Assembly (NCBI RefSeq): GCF_003990355.1
Contig: NZ_CP034670.1
Span: 1,736,001 to 1,800,000 of the forward strand
Length of the DNA: 64,000 nt
From: Eikenella corrodens
Lineage (GTDB): Bacteria; Pseudomonadota; Gammaproteobacteria; Burkholderiales; Neisseriaceae
Reading direction: 5' to 3'
Numbering within the stretch: position 1 is the first letter of the stretch; each line of letters starts with the position of its first letter. A program made the position numbers and the translations under genes. The notes under the pieces are model-generated. The model ran no database searches. It was not told the DNA's origin and saw only the letters and a program-made list of their open reading frames with translations. Positions 1 through 8,720 of this stretch are shown piece after piece.

Positions 1-369
1 CCCGCCGCCGTGTTGTAGTTGTAGGCGGTAGTGGCGGCTGCGGCCGAGCCATTGCTGCTGGAATTGCTGTGTGAGGTGGCTGCGCCAGCGGAACAGCAGG
101 ATTTTGCGCAGCCAGTTGCCGAAGGCGACCAAGGCGGTTACCAGCGTGATATACAGCAGGTATTCGCCCGCCAACGCGGGCATGGCGGCGCTGTCGAAGG
201 CGGCGAGCGCATCGTAAAACGTTTTGTTCCAATCGGTAATCAGCACGCTGACGCGCACGATGGCGAGCGAGCAGCCGATTACGGCGGCCAAAAGCAGCCA
301 TTCGCGCCATTGGCTTTTGGCAAACCAAAACAGGGCGGCAAGGCGGAGGAAACGGCGGAGGGTTTTCAC
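1..369 (-). CDS. ABC transporter, SbmA/BacA-YddA type membrane domain (partial, N-terminus)
   Basis: This frame runs off the left edge of the window; 123 N-terminal residues are present. The protein has a hydrophobic segment rich in W, L and A followed by V-S-V-L-I-T-D-W-N-K-T-F-Y-D-A-L, the pattern at the start of transporters that combine an ABC_membrane_2 domain with a C-terminal ATPase (peptide antibiotic or B12-type uptake, YddA/SbmA/BacA relatives). The GTG at 369 is the only start I see, because no in-frame ATG lies just upstream, and no strong ribosome binding site precedes it. An uptake sequence (371-382) sits immediately upstream. The ATPase domain lies outside the window, so the subfamily is inferred from the N-terminus alone. 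Confidence 0.6.
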   Translation of the reverse strand, partial: MKTLRRFLRLAALFWFAKSQWREWLLLAAVIGCSLAIVRVSVLITDWNKTFYDALAAFDSAAMPALAGEYLLYITLVTALVAFGNWLRKILLFRWRSHLTQQFQQQWLGRSRHYRLQLQHGGG

Positions 370-492
370 GAGGCTACCTGAAAACGGGATGGATAATATT
401 GGATGGTAAAGCAAGGTTAATCGGTTTTACTTGCAAAGCAAAAAAGGTTTATAGTTTCAAATCTTAATAGCACACAACCAAGGAGTATTTTT

Positions 493-738
493 ATGAGCAA
501 TTTCGACGATATCGTAGGCAAAGTGAAAAAAGAAGTGGGCGATGCCATCGGCAGCAGCAAACTGCAAGCCGAAGGCCTGATTCAAGAAGGCGTGGGCAAA
601 GCTAAAGAAGCCATTGCCGACGTAGAGAAACAGGCTGCCGATGTGCTGGAAAAAGGCAAAAAATCCGCTGAAGAGCTGATGAGCGAAGCCAAAGGCAAAG
701 CCGAAGGCCTAATCAACGACATCAAAAGCAAGTTCTAA
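493..738 (+). CDS. CsbD-like general stress protein
   Basis: The 81-residue protein is highly charged, has no membrane segment and consists of repeated helix motifs (VGKAKEAI, AKGKAEGL) of the kind found in CsbD-family proteins, which accumulate under general stress and have no known reaction. A good ribosome binding site (AAGGAG) lies eight bases before the ATG. The gene stands alone between the divergent ABC transporter and the convergent TonB receptor. The family assignment rests on the pattern of lysine/glycine/glutamate repeats; it could also be described simply as an amphipathic stress protein. Confidence 0.7.
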   Translation: MSNFDDIVGKVKKEVGDAIGSSKLQAEGLIQEGVGKAKEAIADVEKQAADVLEKGKKSAEELMSEAKGKAEGLINDIKSKF

Positions 739-785
739 CTGGGCAAACGGCACGGCAAACCGCCCTGCCCCACGCCGCCGAACAG

Positions 786-817
786 AGGCTACCTGAAAAT
801 TTTCAGGTAGCCTTTTC
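786..817. terminator. Bidirectional terminator built from an inverted DUS pair
   Basis: AGGCTACCTGAA at 786-797 and its complement at 802-813 form a perfect stem with a four-base loop, followed by a T run. It lies between two convergent genes and can serve both. Confidence 0.8.
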
Positions 818-837
818 TCTTTGCCCGCGCGGCGGGA

Positions 838-3063
838 TTACAGCTTCCAATCGAATTTCAGCATGATGTTGCGCGGTTCGATCAGATAGTTGTTGATGCC
901 GTTCTGCCGGGTTTTCTGGTTTTCATACACGCGCCGGTCAGTCAGGTTGCTGCCAATCAGGCTGAGTTTCATGTGGTTGTTGAACTCATACTGCACATTG
1001 GCGTTGAACAATGCGTAACCGCCCTGCTTCACGTTGGCCAGGCTGCTGGTATCGCTTTGTGCCGCTATGCCGCCGCCAATAGTCCATTTGTTGGCTGTGC
1101 CGGGCAGGCGGTAGCTGGTGTAGAGGCGGAACATATGGCGCGGTGTGTGTTTGCTGAAATTGGTGCCCGCAGGAATCGCGCCGCGGTTCTCGGCATCCAG
1201 ATATTTGCTGTTGTTCAGCGTGTAGCCTGCAAACAGTTGCCAATCGTCGGTCAGCTTGCCGGAAATTTCCACATCTATCCCGCGGCTGCGCACGCGGCCG
1301 ACCGGCTCGTTATACCAGCGCGACGTGGCATTGTCGTACACCTGAACACTGCGGTTTTTCTGCAGGATGTTGAACAAGGCCACAGAAGCATTCAGCTTGC
1401 CTTGATACCATTCGCCCTTCCAGCCGATTTCGTAGTTGCTGCCCAATACAGGAGGCAGATAGCGTTCGTGGCGGTCTTTGTAGCTGTTCGGTTTGAAGAT
1501 GCTGGTGTAGCTGGCGTATATGCTGTGATGCGGCGTGATGTCGTAAGTGATGCCGAAATACGGGATAAAACGATGGTGTTTGCGCTCGGTAACGGTATCC
1601 GGGTCATTATCCACCGCGCCGCCGGTGTAGTGATAATCCACCACGGATTTGGTGGTCATATTGGTATAGCGCGTGCCGGCCAAAATGTGCAGTTTTTCGG
1701 TGGCGTTGAAGCGGGTACCGGCCATCAGGGAATGACTGCGTTCGGTATTGTCGTAGTCCCACAACATCCACGGTGTGCCGGCATACCAATCCGGTTCGGC
1801 CACTTCGTTGCCGCGGAAAGAAGACGGGTCGTACGATTGGAGATGGCGAAACTGTCGGCGTTCGCCACCACCGCTCTTGTGGTTATAGGTATAGCCGAAG
1901 AACACATCGTGTTCCCGCCCCCACAGGTGGTATTTGCCGTTCAGGTTGGTTTTGATGGTGAACTGTTTCTCGTTGCGGTCGTACCGGCCGAGCCAGCCGG
2001 AAGGCAGAACGCCGCCGGGTGTCCAGCCTGCATAAGAAGTATTGCCGCTGTAAATGCCGCCGTTGCGTTTCAAAGAATGGTTGTTGTTGTAATTGAGCGT
2101 TCCGGTCAGTTTCCAATCATCGGAAAAATAATGTTCCACTTCGGCAAACAGGTTGATTTTGCGGGCGCGGTTGCGACTCCAGTCATAGCTGAGGAAGGTG
2201 TCGCGCGGCAGGCCCGAATCGCTGCCGCCCGTTCCCATCGGAATGCCCCAGTCGTCGGGAATCGATGTGGTGTGCTGATACAGGCCGCCCCATGTGAATT
2301 TGGTATTTTCGCCCGCTTGCGCATCCATCACGCCGTATAAAGTGAATGTATTGCCCGCCGCGCTGTCTTTGAAGCTGCCGTCCCTGCCTGCCACGCCCAC
2401 CACGCGGCCGCGCAGGGTTTTCGCTTCATTCAATGAACCCGAAGCGTCAATCGTGGCGCGTGCCGTGCCGAAGCGGTTAAACATCAAATCGCCTTGAATC
2501 TGGGTTTGCGAAGTTGGACGTTTGCGCACGGCATTAACCGTGCCGCCAGGTTCGCCGTTGGCTTGGGTCAGGCCGGTGGCGCCGCGCACCACTTCAATGT
2601 GGTCGTACACTGCCAGGTCGGTGGCAGACTGCGCATCATACATCGGGTTCGCCACCGCACCGGGCACAGTGCTGCTGATGCCGTCTTCTTCAATTTGGTC
2701 GATATAGAAACCGCGCGATTGGAAGCGTGCCGTGCCGGTATCGCGGATCACATTGATGCCGGTGGTGGTTTTCAGCGCGTCTGCCATATTGGTGATGCCT
2801 TGGTCGCTCATCTGCCGTTTGGTAATCACGCTCACCGACTGCGGTGTTTCTTTGGGCGACAGCGAAAGCCCCGTGGTGGTACGCATGGCGGAAGTGGTGT
2901 AGCTGTTTCGGTTTTCAGTACGGGTGCTGCGGTTGCGGGCGGTGATTTGGATGCTTTCCAATTCGGCGCTGCCGCCTTCATTTTCGGCAGCATTATCGGC
3001 CCATGCGGGTGCGGTAGCAGCCAGCAGGGCGGCGATAAAAGTGGGTTTGAACGGGTGTTGCAT
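838..3063 (-). CDS. TonB-dependent siderophore receptor
   Basis: The 741-residue outer-membrane receptor has a Sec signal peptide ending near residue 22 (A-W-A), a plug domain (about 60-165) with the family signature ETPQSVSVITKRQM, and a 22-strand-type barrel ending in the aromatic-rich sequence MLKFDWKL. It resembles the FpvA/FhuE/FoxA class that imports ferric siderophores using TonB energy. The siderophore cannot be told from the sequence. A GGGAAA ribosome binding site precedes the ATG. The gene is monocistronic, with its own promoter and a Fur-like site upstream and a shared terminator downstream. Confidence 0.9.
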   Translation of the reverse strand: MQHPFKPTFIAALLAATAPAWADNAAENEGGSAELESIQITARNRSTRTENRNSYTTSAMRTTTGLSLSPKETPQSVSVITKRQMSDQGITNMADALKTTTGINVIRDTGTARFQSRGFYIDQIEEDGISSTVPGAVANPMYDAQSATDLAVYDHIEVVRGATGLTQANGEPGGTVNAVRKRPTSQTQIQGDLMFNRFGTARATIDASGSLNEAKTLRGRVVGVAGRDGSFKDSAAGNTFTLYGVMDAQAGENTKFTWGGLYQHTTSIPDDWGIPMGTGGSDSGLPRDTFLSYDWSRNRARKINLFAEVEHYFSDDWKLTGTLNYNNNHSLKRNGGIYSGNTSYAGWTPGGVLPSGWLGRYDRNEKQFTIKTNLNGKYHLWGREHDVFFGYTYNHKSGGGERRQFRHLQSYDPSSFRGNEVAEPDWYAGTPWMLWDYDNTERSHSLMAGTRFNATEKLHILAGTRYTNMTTKSVVDYHYTGGAVDNDPDTVTERKHHRFIPYFGITYDITPHHSIYASYTSIFKPNSYKDRHERYLPPVLGSNYEIGWKGEWYQGKLNASVALFNILQKNRSVQVYDNATSRWYNEPVGRVRSRGIDVEISGKLTDDWQLFAGYTLNNSKYLDAENRGAIPAGTNFSKHTPRHMFRLYTSYRLPGTANKWTIGGGIAAQSDTSSLANVKQGGYALFNANVQYEFNNHMKLSLIGSNLTDRRVYENQKTRQNGINNYLIEPRNIMLKFDWKL

Positions 3064-3112
3064 GATTTCCCTTTGATAAAAAAAGTAAACATAGATAAAT
3101 TTTTGAGGCGCG

Positions 3113-3153
3113 ATTATAGTCTTTTACAAGCCAATGCAAATGAATTTGATAAT
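3113..3153 (-). promoter_or_regulatory. Sigma-70 promoter with overlapping Fur-like box for the TonB receptor
   Basis: On the minus strand a perfect -10 TATAAT (3118-3113) is preceded by a -35-like TTGCAT/TTTGCA (around 3134-3140, spacing 15-16). Overlapping the -35 and extending upstream are three consecutive hexamers (GCAAAT, GAATTT, GATAAT at 3136-3153) that match the GATAAT-repeat model of Fur sites at about 13 of 18 positions. Repression by iron is inferred. Confidence 0.5.
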
Positions 3154-3321
3154 TTTTAACAATAAATAGAGTGTAAATACCACATGCGACGCAAAGAGTT
3201 TGATTGTTGGCCGGATACTCCCCTCTTCGCCGTTGCCGGATAACAATGATGCAGCCTCCTGAAGATGTGCTCTTCAAAGCAGCGTATCGGATAAGTTTAT
3301 TTTTCAGGTAACCTTTGCCGT

Positions 3322-3350
3322 TTGGCGTTCTTAAGCAGCGGGCTTATAAT
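3322..3350 (+). promoter_or_regulatory. Sigma-70 promoter of dsbB
   Basis: TTGGCG (3322-3327) and TATAAT (3345-3350) are separated by 17 bases, with the dsbB start 37 bases downstream. Confidence 0.6.
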
Positions 3351-3387
3351 ATCGTTCTTTATTTTACAAGCCGGATGAAAGCGGATC

Positions 3388-3894
3388 ATGATTGGTTCTT
3401 ATCGAAAAATCCTGTTGGGCATCTTTGCCGTGGCGGCGGTGTGCACGGCGATGTCGTTGTATATGCAGTATGGGCGGGGCATGGATCCGTGTGTGATGTG
3501 CATTATCCAGCGGGTGTCGATTATTTTCGTGGGGCTGCTTTCGCTGCTCGCCATGCTGCTGCCGCTGAAGCGCCGTTGGGCGCAAACGGTGGCGGCGATG
3601 CTGGTAAGCATTCCGGCGCTATGGGGCGGCTGGACGGCCATCAGCCAGCTGCACCTGCAAAGCCTGCCCATAGATCAGCAGCCCTCTTGTGGCGCGCCGT
3701 GGACTTTCCGCTTGCAGGGAGCGCCGCTGTTTGATTGGTATGAGCCGATTATCCGCGGCTACGGCCAATGCGGCACGGTGGAATATTTCTTGAGCGTGCC
3801 GTTCCCTTGGTGGTCGCTGCTGGCTTGTGCGTTTATCTTGGTCGGTCTGTGGGGCGGCTGGTGGGTGATGCGCCATCATGAAGTAGCGGAGTAG
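3388..3894 (+). CDS. dsbB: Disulfide bond formation protein DsbB
   Basis: The 168-residue inner-membrane quinone reductase reoxidises DsbA. Four hydrophobic segments are visible. The first redox pair is C35-V-M-C38 at the end of the first membrane segment, and the second pair is C101 and C128 in the periplasmic loop, matching the family. The ATG at 3388 is preceded by GCGGATC and gives the usual short N-terminus before the first membrane helix. The gene has its own promoter and a DUS-pair terminator. Confidence 0.93.
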   Translation: MIGSYRKILLGIFAVAAVCTAMSLYMQYGRGMDPCVMCIIQRVSIIFVGLLSLLAMLLPLKRRWAQTVAAMLVSIPALWGGWTAISQLHLQSLPIDQQPSCGAPWTFRLQGAPLFDWYEPIIRGYGQCGTVEYFLSVPFPWWSLLACAFILVGLWGGWWVMRHHEVAE

Positions 3895-3897
3895 AAA

Positions 3898-3941
3898 TTT
3901 TCAGGTAGCCTGTTGCAATATACAGGCTACCTGAAAATTTT
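3898..3941 (+). terminator. DUS-pair terminator of dsbB
   Basis: TTCAGGTAGCCTG and CAGGCTACCTGAA (3900-3935) pair across a 10-base loop and are followed by AATTTT. Confidence 0.65.
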
Positions 3942-4066
3942 GGGATTGATTGAATGGAAGGCTGGCTGAATATTTCAGGCAACCTTAATGCGTGCTAATC
4001 CGGCTTATTGGCCGGAATGCCGGCATTGCAATCCAATCCATGCAACACTTGCCTGCAAACATACTA

Positions 4067-4096
4067 AAAGGCTACCTGAAAGATTTCAGGTAGCCT
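4067..4096 (-). terminator. DUS-pair terminator of msbA
   Basis: AGGCTACCTGAA (4069-4080) and its complement (4085-4096) form a 12-bp stem. On the minus strand it is followed by a short T run, just after the msbA stop. Confidence 0.7.
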
Positions 4097-4121
4097 TTGC
4101 TTTTACTCCTTTGCAACAACG

Positions 4122-5936
4122 TTAAAGCACACCCGATAGGCTTTCGGCGGCTTCTGCCTGTTGCGCCTGCTGCTCTTGCTGTTCGTGGAACTGCATACGG
4201 TAGAGGTCGGCGTAGCGGCCGCCCTTAGCAAGCAGCTCGGCATGTTTGCCCTGCTCGACAATCCGGCCTTCGTGCATCACCACAATCTTATCGGCCTGCT
4301 CGATGGTGGAGAGGCGGTGCGCCACCACCAAAGTGGTACGCTGCTGCATGAGTTTGTCGAGCGCGGATTGCACTAGGCGTTCGGATTTGGTGTCGAGCGC
4401 GCTGGTGGCTTCGTCCAAAATCAGGATGGGCACGTTTTTCAGCAGGGCGCGGGAGATGGCGATGCGCTGACGCTGGCCGCCGGAGAGTTTGAGGCCGTTT
4501 TGGCCAATTTCAGTTTGCAAACCCTGCGGCATGGCAGAGATGAATTCCCAGGCGTTGGCCGCTTTGGCCGCTGCTTCAATAGCAGCGGGGTCGGCATCGA
4601 AACGGCCGTAGGCGATGTTTTCGGCCACCGTGCCGTTAAACAGCACCATGTCTTGGCTCACCAGCGCCATTTGTTTGCGCAGGGAGGCCATGCTGTATTC
4701 GCGGATGTCGCGCCCGCCGATACGCACTTCGCCCGTAGTGGGATCGAAGAAGCGCGGCAACAGGTTGGCCAGCGTGGTTTTACCGCAGCCGGACGCGCCC
4801 ACCAAGGCCACCACGCTGCCGTTGGGGATGCGCAGGTTGATGTTGTCGAGGCTGTTGCGGGCGGCGCTTTCATAGCGGTGGCTCACGTTCACCAACTCGA
4901 TATCGCCGGTGTCCTCGCTGAGGGTTTCGGTGCCGTTATCGGGCTCAACCGGCTCGTCTAAAAACTGGAACACGCTCTCGGCGGCAGCCAGGCCGCGCTG
5001 CAGCGAGGAAGAAATGCCGGTCATGCGCTTGATGGGGTCGAACATCATCAGCATGGCGGAAAGGAAGGACATAAAATCGCCGGCGCTAAACGAATCGGAA
5101 GCGGCGCGGGCGGCAGCCAAATAAAGGATGGCGGCCAGCGCGGTGGCAATCATCAGCTGGGTTACCGCCGTGCTGAAGGAGTTGGCGGCGGTTTGCTTCA
5201 CGCCGTTGCGGCGCACGTTGATGGCGGTTTCATCGAAGCGGTTTTTCTCGTACTCCTGCCCGCCATACACTTTAATCACCCGCTCGCCGGTGATGCTCTC
5301 GCCCAGCACCTGTGTCATCTGCCCGGCATATTGCTGGCTTTCGCGCGAAAGCTGGCGCAGGCGTTTGCTCACCTGGCGCACGCACCAGGCCAGCACCGGA
5401 ATCAGAATCAGCGTAATAATCGTGAGCTGCCAATCCAGATACAGCAGGAAACACAGCAAGCCCACTACGGTAATGCCGTCTTTGGCGGTTACGGTTACCA
5501 CATTGAAACCGGCCTCGGTAATCTGGCTGGCATCATTCATGATGCGCGACATAATCCGCCCGCTGCCGTGTTGGCTGAAATAGCCGGCCGGCAGCTTGAG
5601 CATTTTGGCAAACATTTCACGGCGGATTTGCTGCACTAAGTGGCCGGAAAGGTAGCTGGTGCTGTATTCGTTGATGAAGTTGAAAATACCGCGCAAGATA
5701 AACAGGCCGATAATCGCCAGCGGTACCCAGCGCATGGCGGAGAGGTTTTTCTCCACAAAGCCTTCGTTAATCAATGGCTTGAGCAGCCATGCGAAAATCG
5801 GCCCGGTAGCGGCCACCACCACCATGCCAAGCACGGCCAGGGAGAAAATGCGCAGATAGTTTTTCAGGTAGCCAAACAGCCTGCGGTATAAGGCCAGGCT
5901 GCTGACTGTAGTGTGCGGGGTAGGAGACGAAGACAT
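4122..5936 (-). CDS. msbA: Lipid A export ABC transporter MsbA
   Basis: The 604-residue half-transporter flips lipid A-core across the inner membrane. Six membrane segments occupy about residues 25-310. The ATPase domain follows, with Walker A GASGCGKTT (about 380), signature LSGGQ, Walker B ILILDEATSALD and the switch histidine in VVAHRLST. The length and the ISSSLQRGLAAAESVF linker fit MsbA rather than a peptide exporter. The C-terminus carries an extra Gln-rich tail (EQQEQQAQQAEAAE). It is transcribed alone on the minus strand. Confidence 0.9.
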   Translation of the reverse strand: MSSSPTPHTTVSSLALYRRLFGYLKNYLRIFSLAVLGMVVVAATGPIFAWLLKPLINEGFVEKNLSAMRWVPLAIIGLFILRGIFNFINEYSTSYLSGHLVQQIRREMFAKMLKLPAGYFSQHGSGRIMSRIMNDASQITEAGFNVVTVTAKDGITVVGLLCFLLYLDWQLTIITLILIPVLAWCVRQVSKRLRQLSRESQQYAGQMTQVLGESITGERVIKVYGGQEYEKNRFDETAINVRRNGVKQTAANSFSTAVTQLMIATALAAILYLAAARAASDSFSAGDFMSFLSAMLMMFDPIKRMTGISSSLQRGLAAAESVFQFLDEPVEPDNGTETLSEDTGDIELVNVSHRYESAARNSLDNINLRIPNGSVVALVGASGCGKTTLANLLPRFFDPTTGEVRIGGRDIREYSMASLRKQMALVSQDMVLFNGTVAENIAYGRFDADPAAIEAAAKAANAWEFISAMPQGLQTEIGQNGLKLSGGQRQRIAISRALLKNVPILILDEATSALDTKSERLVQSALDKLMQQRTTLVVAHRLSTIEQADKIVVMHEGRIVEQGKHAELLAKGGRYADLYRMQFHEQQEQQAQQAEAAESLSGVL

Positions 5937-6046
5937 GGCGGCCTCTGCCGTTGAAAACGGCGATTGTAAGGCAAATCGGGGGCGGGCAACAATGCTGCAA
6001 GGCCGCTTTAGCAGGGTTTAACCTAAATTTGTAGCTGGCTGGAAAA

Positions 6047-6083
6047 AGGCTACCTGAAACCCAAACCGGTTTGCAGGTAGCCT
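6047..6083 (-). terminator. DUS-pair terminator after the CNP1-like gene
   Basis: AGGCTACCTGAAACC pairs with GGTTTGCAGGTAGCCT across a short loop. The right arm is a one-base DUS variant (TTGCAGG). Confidence 0.55.
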
Positions 6084-6109
6084 TTATCTTGCATTAAGCA
6101 TACATAGCG

Positions 6110-6628
6110 CTAATGCAGCCCGCCCAGGCTGCGGATGCGTTGGTCGAGCTCTTGCGCGGTAAGGGCACGTCCATCGTTGCAGAAAATCGCCATCAGGCGG
6201 CTGCGCACCGGGTCGTTGGCGTTCACATAGCTGTCGAACTTGCGCCATACATTATTGCGCGGGGCAATCCAGCGCCAGTTGGTGTTGTCGCCGAAAGCGA
6301 AAGATCTGAGGTGACGGTCGCCGCAGCGCATGCCTTCGTAGCTCATATTCGGCTGTCCGCCCTGCGGTTGCACCGCCAGCACATAACGCATGCTGCGGTC
6401 GGCAGCCTGCTGCACGGGCAGCTGCAGCCAAACTTTGTTGCGGTAGGTGGGGTTGATATACAGCTCAAACCACTCGCCTTGCTGCAAATCGGGATAAGCG
6501 GGCAGCACCACGGCAGCCTCTTCCCACGGCTTTTCTTCTTCCGGCATGTAAGAGCGGTTTTCACGCAATTCGGCCGAAGCGGCGGCGGAAAGCGCCAACA
6601 CACAGGCTGCAAACCATAGTTTTTTCAT
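6110..6628 (-). CDS. CNP1-like exported protein
   Basis: The 172-residue protein has a signal peptide (AAASA about residue 19) and the arrangement of the CNP1-like family: a stretch with WEEA and LPAYP, then YINPTYRNKVWLQLPV, a central MRYVL core, a MRCGDRHLRSFAFG segment with one of two conserved cysteines, and FCNDGRALT near the end. The function of this family is not known, and a periplasmic location is inferred. It lies downstream of adk on the same strand, separated by DUS repeats. Confidence 0.75.
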   Translation of the reverse strand: MKKLWFAACVLALSAAASAELRENRSYMPEEEKPWEEAAVVLPAYPDLQQGEWFELYINPTYRNKVWLQLPVQQAADRSMRYVLAVQPQGGQPNMSYEGMRCGDRHLRSFAFGDNTNWRWIAPRNNVWRKFDSYVNANDPVRSRLMAIFCNDGRALTAQELDQRIRSLGGLH

Positions 6629-6658
6629 TGCTTTTCCTTTTCTAGGTAGCCTTTTGGT

Positions 6659-6694
6659 TTCAGGTAGCCTGCTATCGCTTGGAGGCTACCTGAA
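6659..6694 (-). terminator. DUS-pair terminator of adk
   Basis: TTCAGGTAGCCT (6659-6670) and AGGCTACCTGAA (6683-6694) are inverted and lie just after the adk stop. A third, damaged copy (TTCTAGGTAGCC) lies at about 6641-6652. Confidence 0.5.
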
Positions 6695-6711
6695 AACTTC
6701 TTACTTCCTGT

Positions 6712-7359
6712 TTATTTGCCCAAGGCAGACAACACCGCCGCTTTCACGGCTTCCACCGGCTGCGTGCCGTCGATTTTGATGTAACAGGGTGCGTTGTCAC
6801 CGGTGAGCCGGCTGTAGAAGCCGATGAGCACGGCGGTTTGCTTGTGGTACACGTCCAGGCGGTTTTTCACGGTTTCCTCGCGGTCGTCGTCACGCTGGAT
6901 CAGATCTTCGCCGGTAACGTCGTCTTTACCTTCCACTTTGGGCGGGTTGTAGCGGATGTGGTAGGTGCGGCCGGAAGGCAGGTGCACACGGCGGCCGGCC
7001 ATGCGCTCGAGAATCACCGCATCTGGCACATCGATTTCCACTACCGCATCCAAAATCACGCCTGCCTCCTGCATGGCTTCGGCCTGCGCCAGCGTGCGCG
7101 GAAAGCCGTCAAACAGGAAACCGTTTTTGCAGTCATCCTGCGCAATGCGCTCTTTCACCATACCGATGATGATGTCGTCGCGTACCAAACCGCCTGCATC
7201 CATAATCTTTTTGGCTTCCAAGCCCAGCGGCGTACCGGCTTTAATGGCGGCACGCAGCATGTCGCCGGTGGAAATCTGCGGAATACCGAAAGCAGCCGTG
7301 ATGAACTGCGCCTGCGTGCCTTTGCCCGCACCGGGTGCGCCCAATAACAAAATCTTCAT
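6712..7359 (-). CDS. adk: Adenylate kinase
   Basis: The 215-residue enzyme interconverts ATP + AMP and 2 ADP in the cytoplasm. The P-loop GAPGAGKGT is at residues 7-15, the AMP-binding segment STGDMLRAA follows, then FLFDGFPRT, and the LID region (about 120-160) is of the long type without the zinc cysteines. The frame is open for a further 30 codons upstream, but MKILLLGAPG at 7359 is the family start and has an AGGAAGAG ribosome binding site. The extra codons overlap a DUS. Confidence 0.95.
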   Translation of the reverse strand: MKILLLGAPGAGKGTQAQFITAAFGIPQISTGDMLRAAIKAGTPLGLEAKKIMDAGGLVRDDIIIGMVKERIAQDDCKNGFLFDGFPRTLAQAEAMQEAGVILDAVVEIDVPDAVILERMAGRRVHLPSGRTYHIRYNPPKVEGKDDVTGEDLIQRDDDREETVKNRLDVYHKQTAVLIGFYSRLTGDNAPCYIKIDGTQPVEAVKAAVLSALGK

Positions 7360-7574
7360 TATCTCTTCCTTTAAAATCAACACAAAAGCATGGCGGCGGC
7401 CATCTTCCAACAGGCTACCTGAAAAACGCCGCCGCCCAATCTGCCGCACAGTTTAGAGCCCCTGCCGCAAAAAATCCAGTTTCCGCCGCCCTTTCCCCGC
7501 CCCACCTTCCCTAGAAAGGCTACCTGAAAAGCATTACAATCCCCGCTTCCCCTCCTCAAGTAGCGAGACCTGCC

Positions 7575-8720
7575 ATGCCCAAAATCAGCAGCAACTTCGA
7601 TGCCGGCGCCATCAGCGTAATCGACAGTGCCGACAGCCAAAACATCCGCCTCGCCCTGCGTGGCGACAATGCCGCCTCCTTCAGCCAGTGGTTTTATTTC
7701 CGCCTGCAGGGCGCGGCCTACCAGCCCTGCCGTATCCGCATCGAAAACGCCGGCCAATCGAGCTACCCCGAAGGTTGGGAAGATTATCAGGCCACCGCCT
7801 CCTACGACCGCAGCAACTGGTTCCGCGTACCCACCCGTTATGAAGACGGCGTGCTCACCATCGAGCACACCCCGCTGGCCGGCAGCGTGTATTACGCCTA
7901 TTTCGAGCCCTACTCCCACGAGCAGCACCTCAACCTCCTCGGCGACGCCCAAGGCAGCGGCCTGTGCCAAATCGACGACCTCGGCAGCACCGCGCAAGGC
8001 CGCGACATCAACCTGCTCACCATCGGCCACCAAGCCGCCAGCGACCTCAAAATCTGGATTATCGCCCGCCAGCATCCCGGCGAAAGCATGGCCGAATGGT
8101 TTGCCGAAGGCCTGCTCTCCCGCCTGCTCGACCACCAAGACCCCACCGCCCGCGCCCTGCTCGACTGCGCCACCTTCTATATCGTGCCCAATATGAACCC
8201 CGACGGCGCCGCCCTGGGCAACCAGCGCACCAACGCCGCCGGTGCCGACCTCAACCGCGAATGGCAAAACCCCAGCCCCGAGCGCAGCCCCGAAGTGTAT
8301 GCCGTGCGCCGGAAAATGCACGAAATCGGCGTAGATTTATTCCTCGACATCCACGGCGAAGAAGTCCTGCCCTACGTATTCGCCGCCGGCTGCGAAGGCA
8401 ACCCTTCCTATGATGCACGCCTTGCCGCGCTCGAAGCCGCCTTCAAAACCGCCCTGCGCCAGGCCAGCCCCGATTTTCAAGACGAATACGGCTACCCCAA
8501 AACCGCTCCCGGCCAAGCCAACCTCGCCATTGCCAAATCCTACGTGGGCGAAACCTTCGGCTGCCTCTCCTACACCCTTGAAATGCCCTTCAAAGACAAC
8601 ATCAACCTGCCCGACGACGACTTCGGCTGGAACGGCCAACGCTCCCTGCGCCTGGGCGAAGCCATCCTCAGCGCCATCCTCGCCGTCTGCCCGCAACTGC
8701 GCCCGGATGAAACCGCATGA
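7575..8720 (+). CDS. M14-family zinc carboxypeptidase, cytosolic type
   Basis: The 381-residue protein has an N-terminal beta-sandwich of about 130 residues followed by a carboxypeptidase domain. Zinc ligands are seen in RQHPGESMAEW (HxxE) and LDIHGEE, and the catalytic Glu in TLEMPFKD. This arrangement is that of the cytosolic carboxypeptidase-like M14D proteins found in many proteobacteria. The substrate is unknown. There is no signal peptide. Its stop overlaps the start of pgeF (ATGA), so the two are translationally coupled. Confidence 0.85.
   Translation: MPKISSNFDAGAISVIDSADSQNIRLALRGDNAASFSQWFYFRLQGAAYQPCRIRIENAGQSSYPEGWEDYQATASYDRSNWFRVPTRYEDGVLTIEHTPLAGSVYYAYFEPYSHEQHLNLLGDAQGSGLCQIDDLGSTAQGRDINLLTIGHQAASDLKIWIIARQHPGESMAEWFAEGLLSRLLDHQDPTARALLDCATFYIVPNMNPDGAALGNQRTNAAGADLNREWQNPSPERSPEVYAVRRKMHEIGVDLFLDIHGEEVLPYVFAAGCEGNPSYDARLAALEAAFKTALRQASPDFQDEYGYPKTAPGQANLAIAKSYVGETFGCLSYTLEMPFKDNINLPDDDFGWNGQRSLRLGEAILSAILAVCPQLRPDETA

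Noticed and set aside
450..455. TATAGT as a -10 of the CsbD-like gene
   Set aside because: The best -35 (TTGCAA at 431) is only 13 bases away, which is too close.
973..2340. 455-codon open frame opposite the TonB receptor
   Set aside because: Antisense shadow; the receptor frame has signal peptide, plug and barrel features.
3315..3734. 139-codon frame overlapping dsbB in another frame
   Set aside because: Shadow of dsbB; it starts upstream of the promoter -10 and lacks membrane-protein character.
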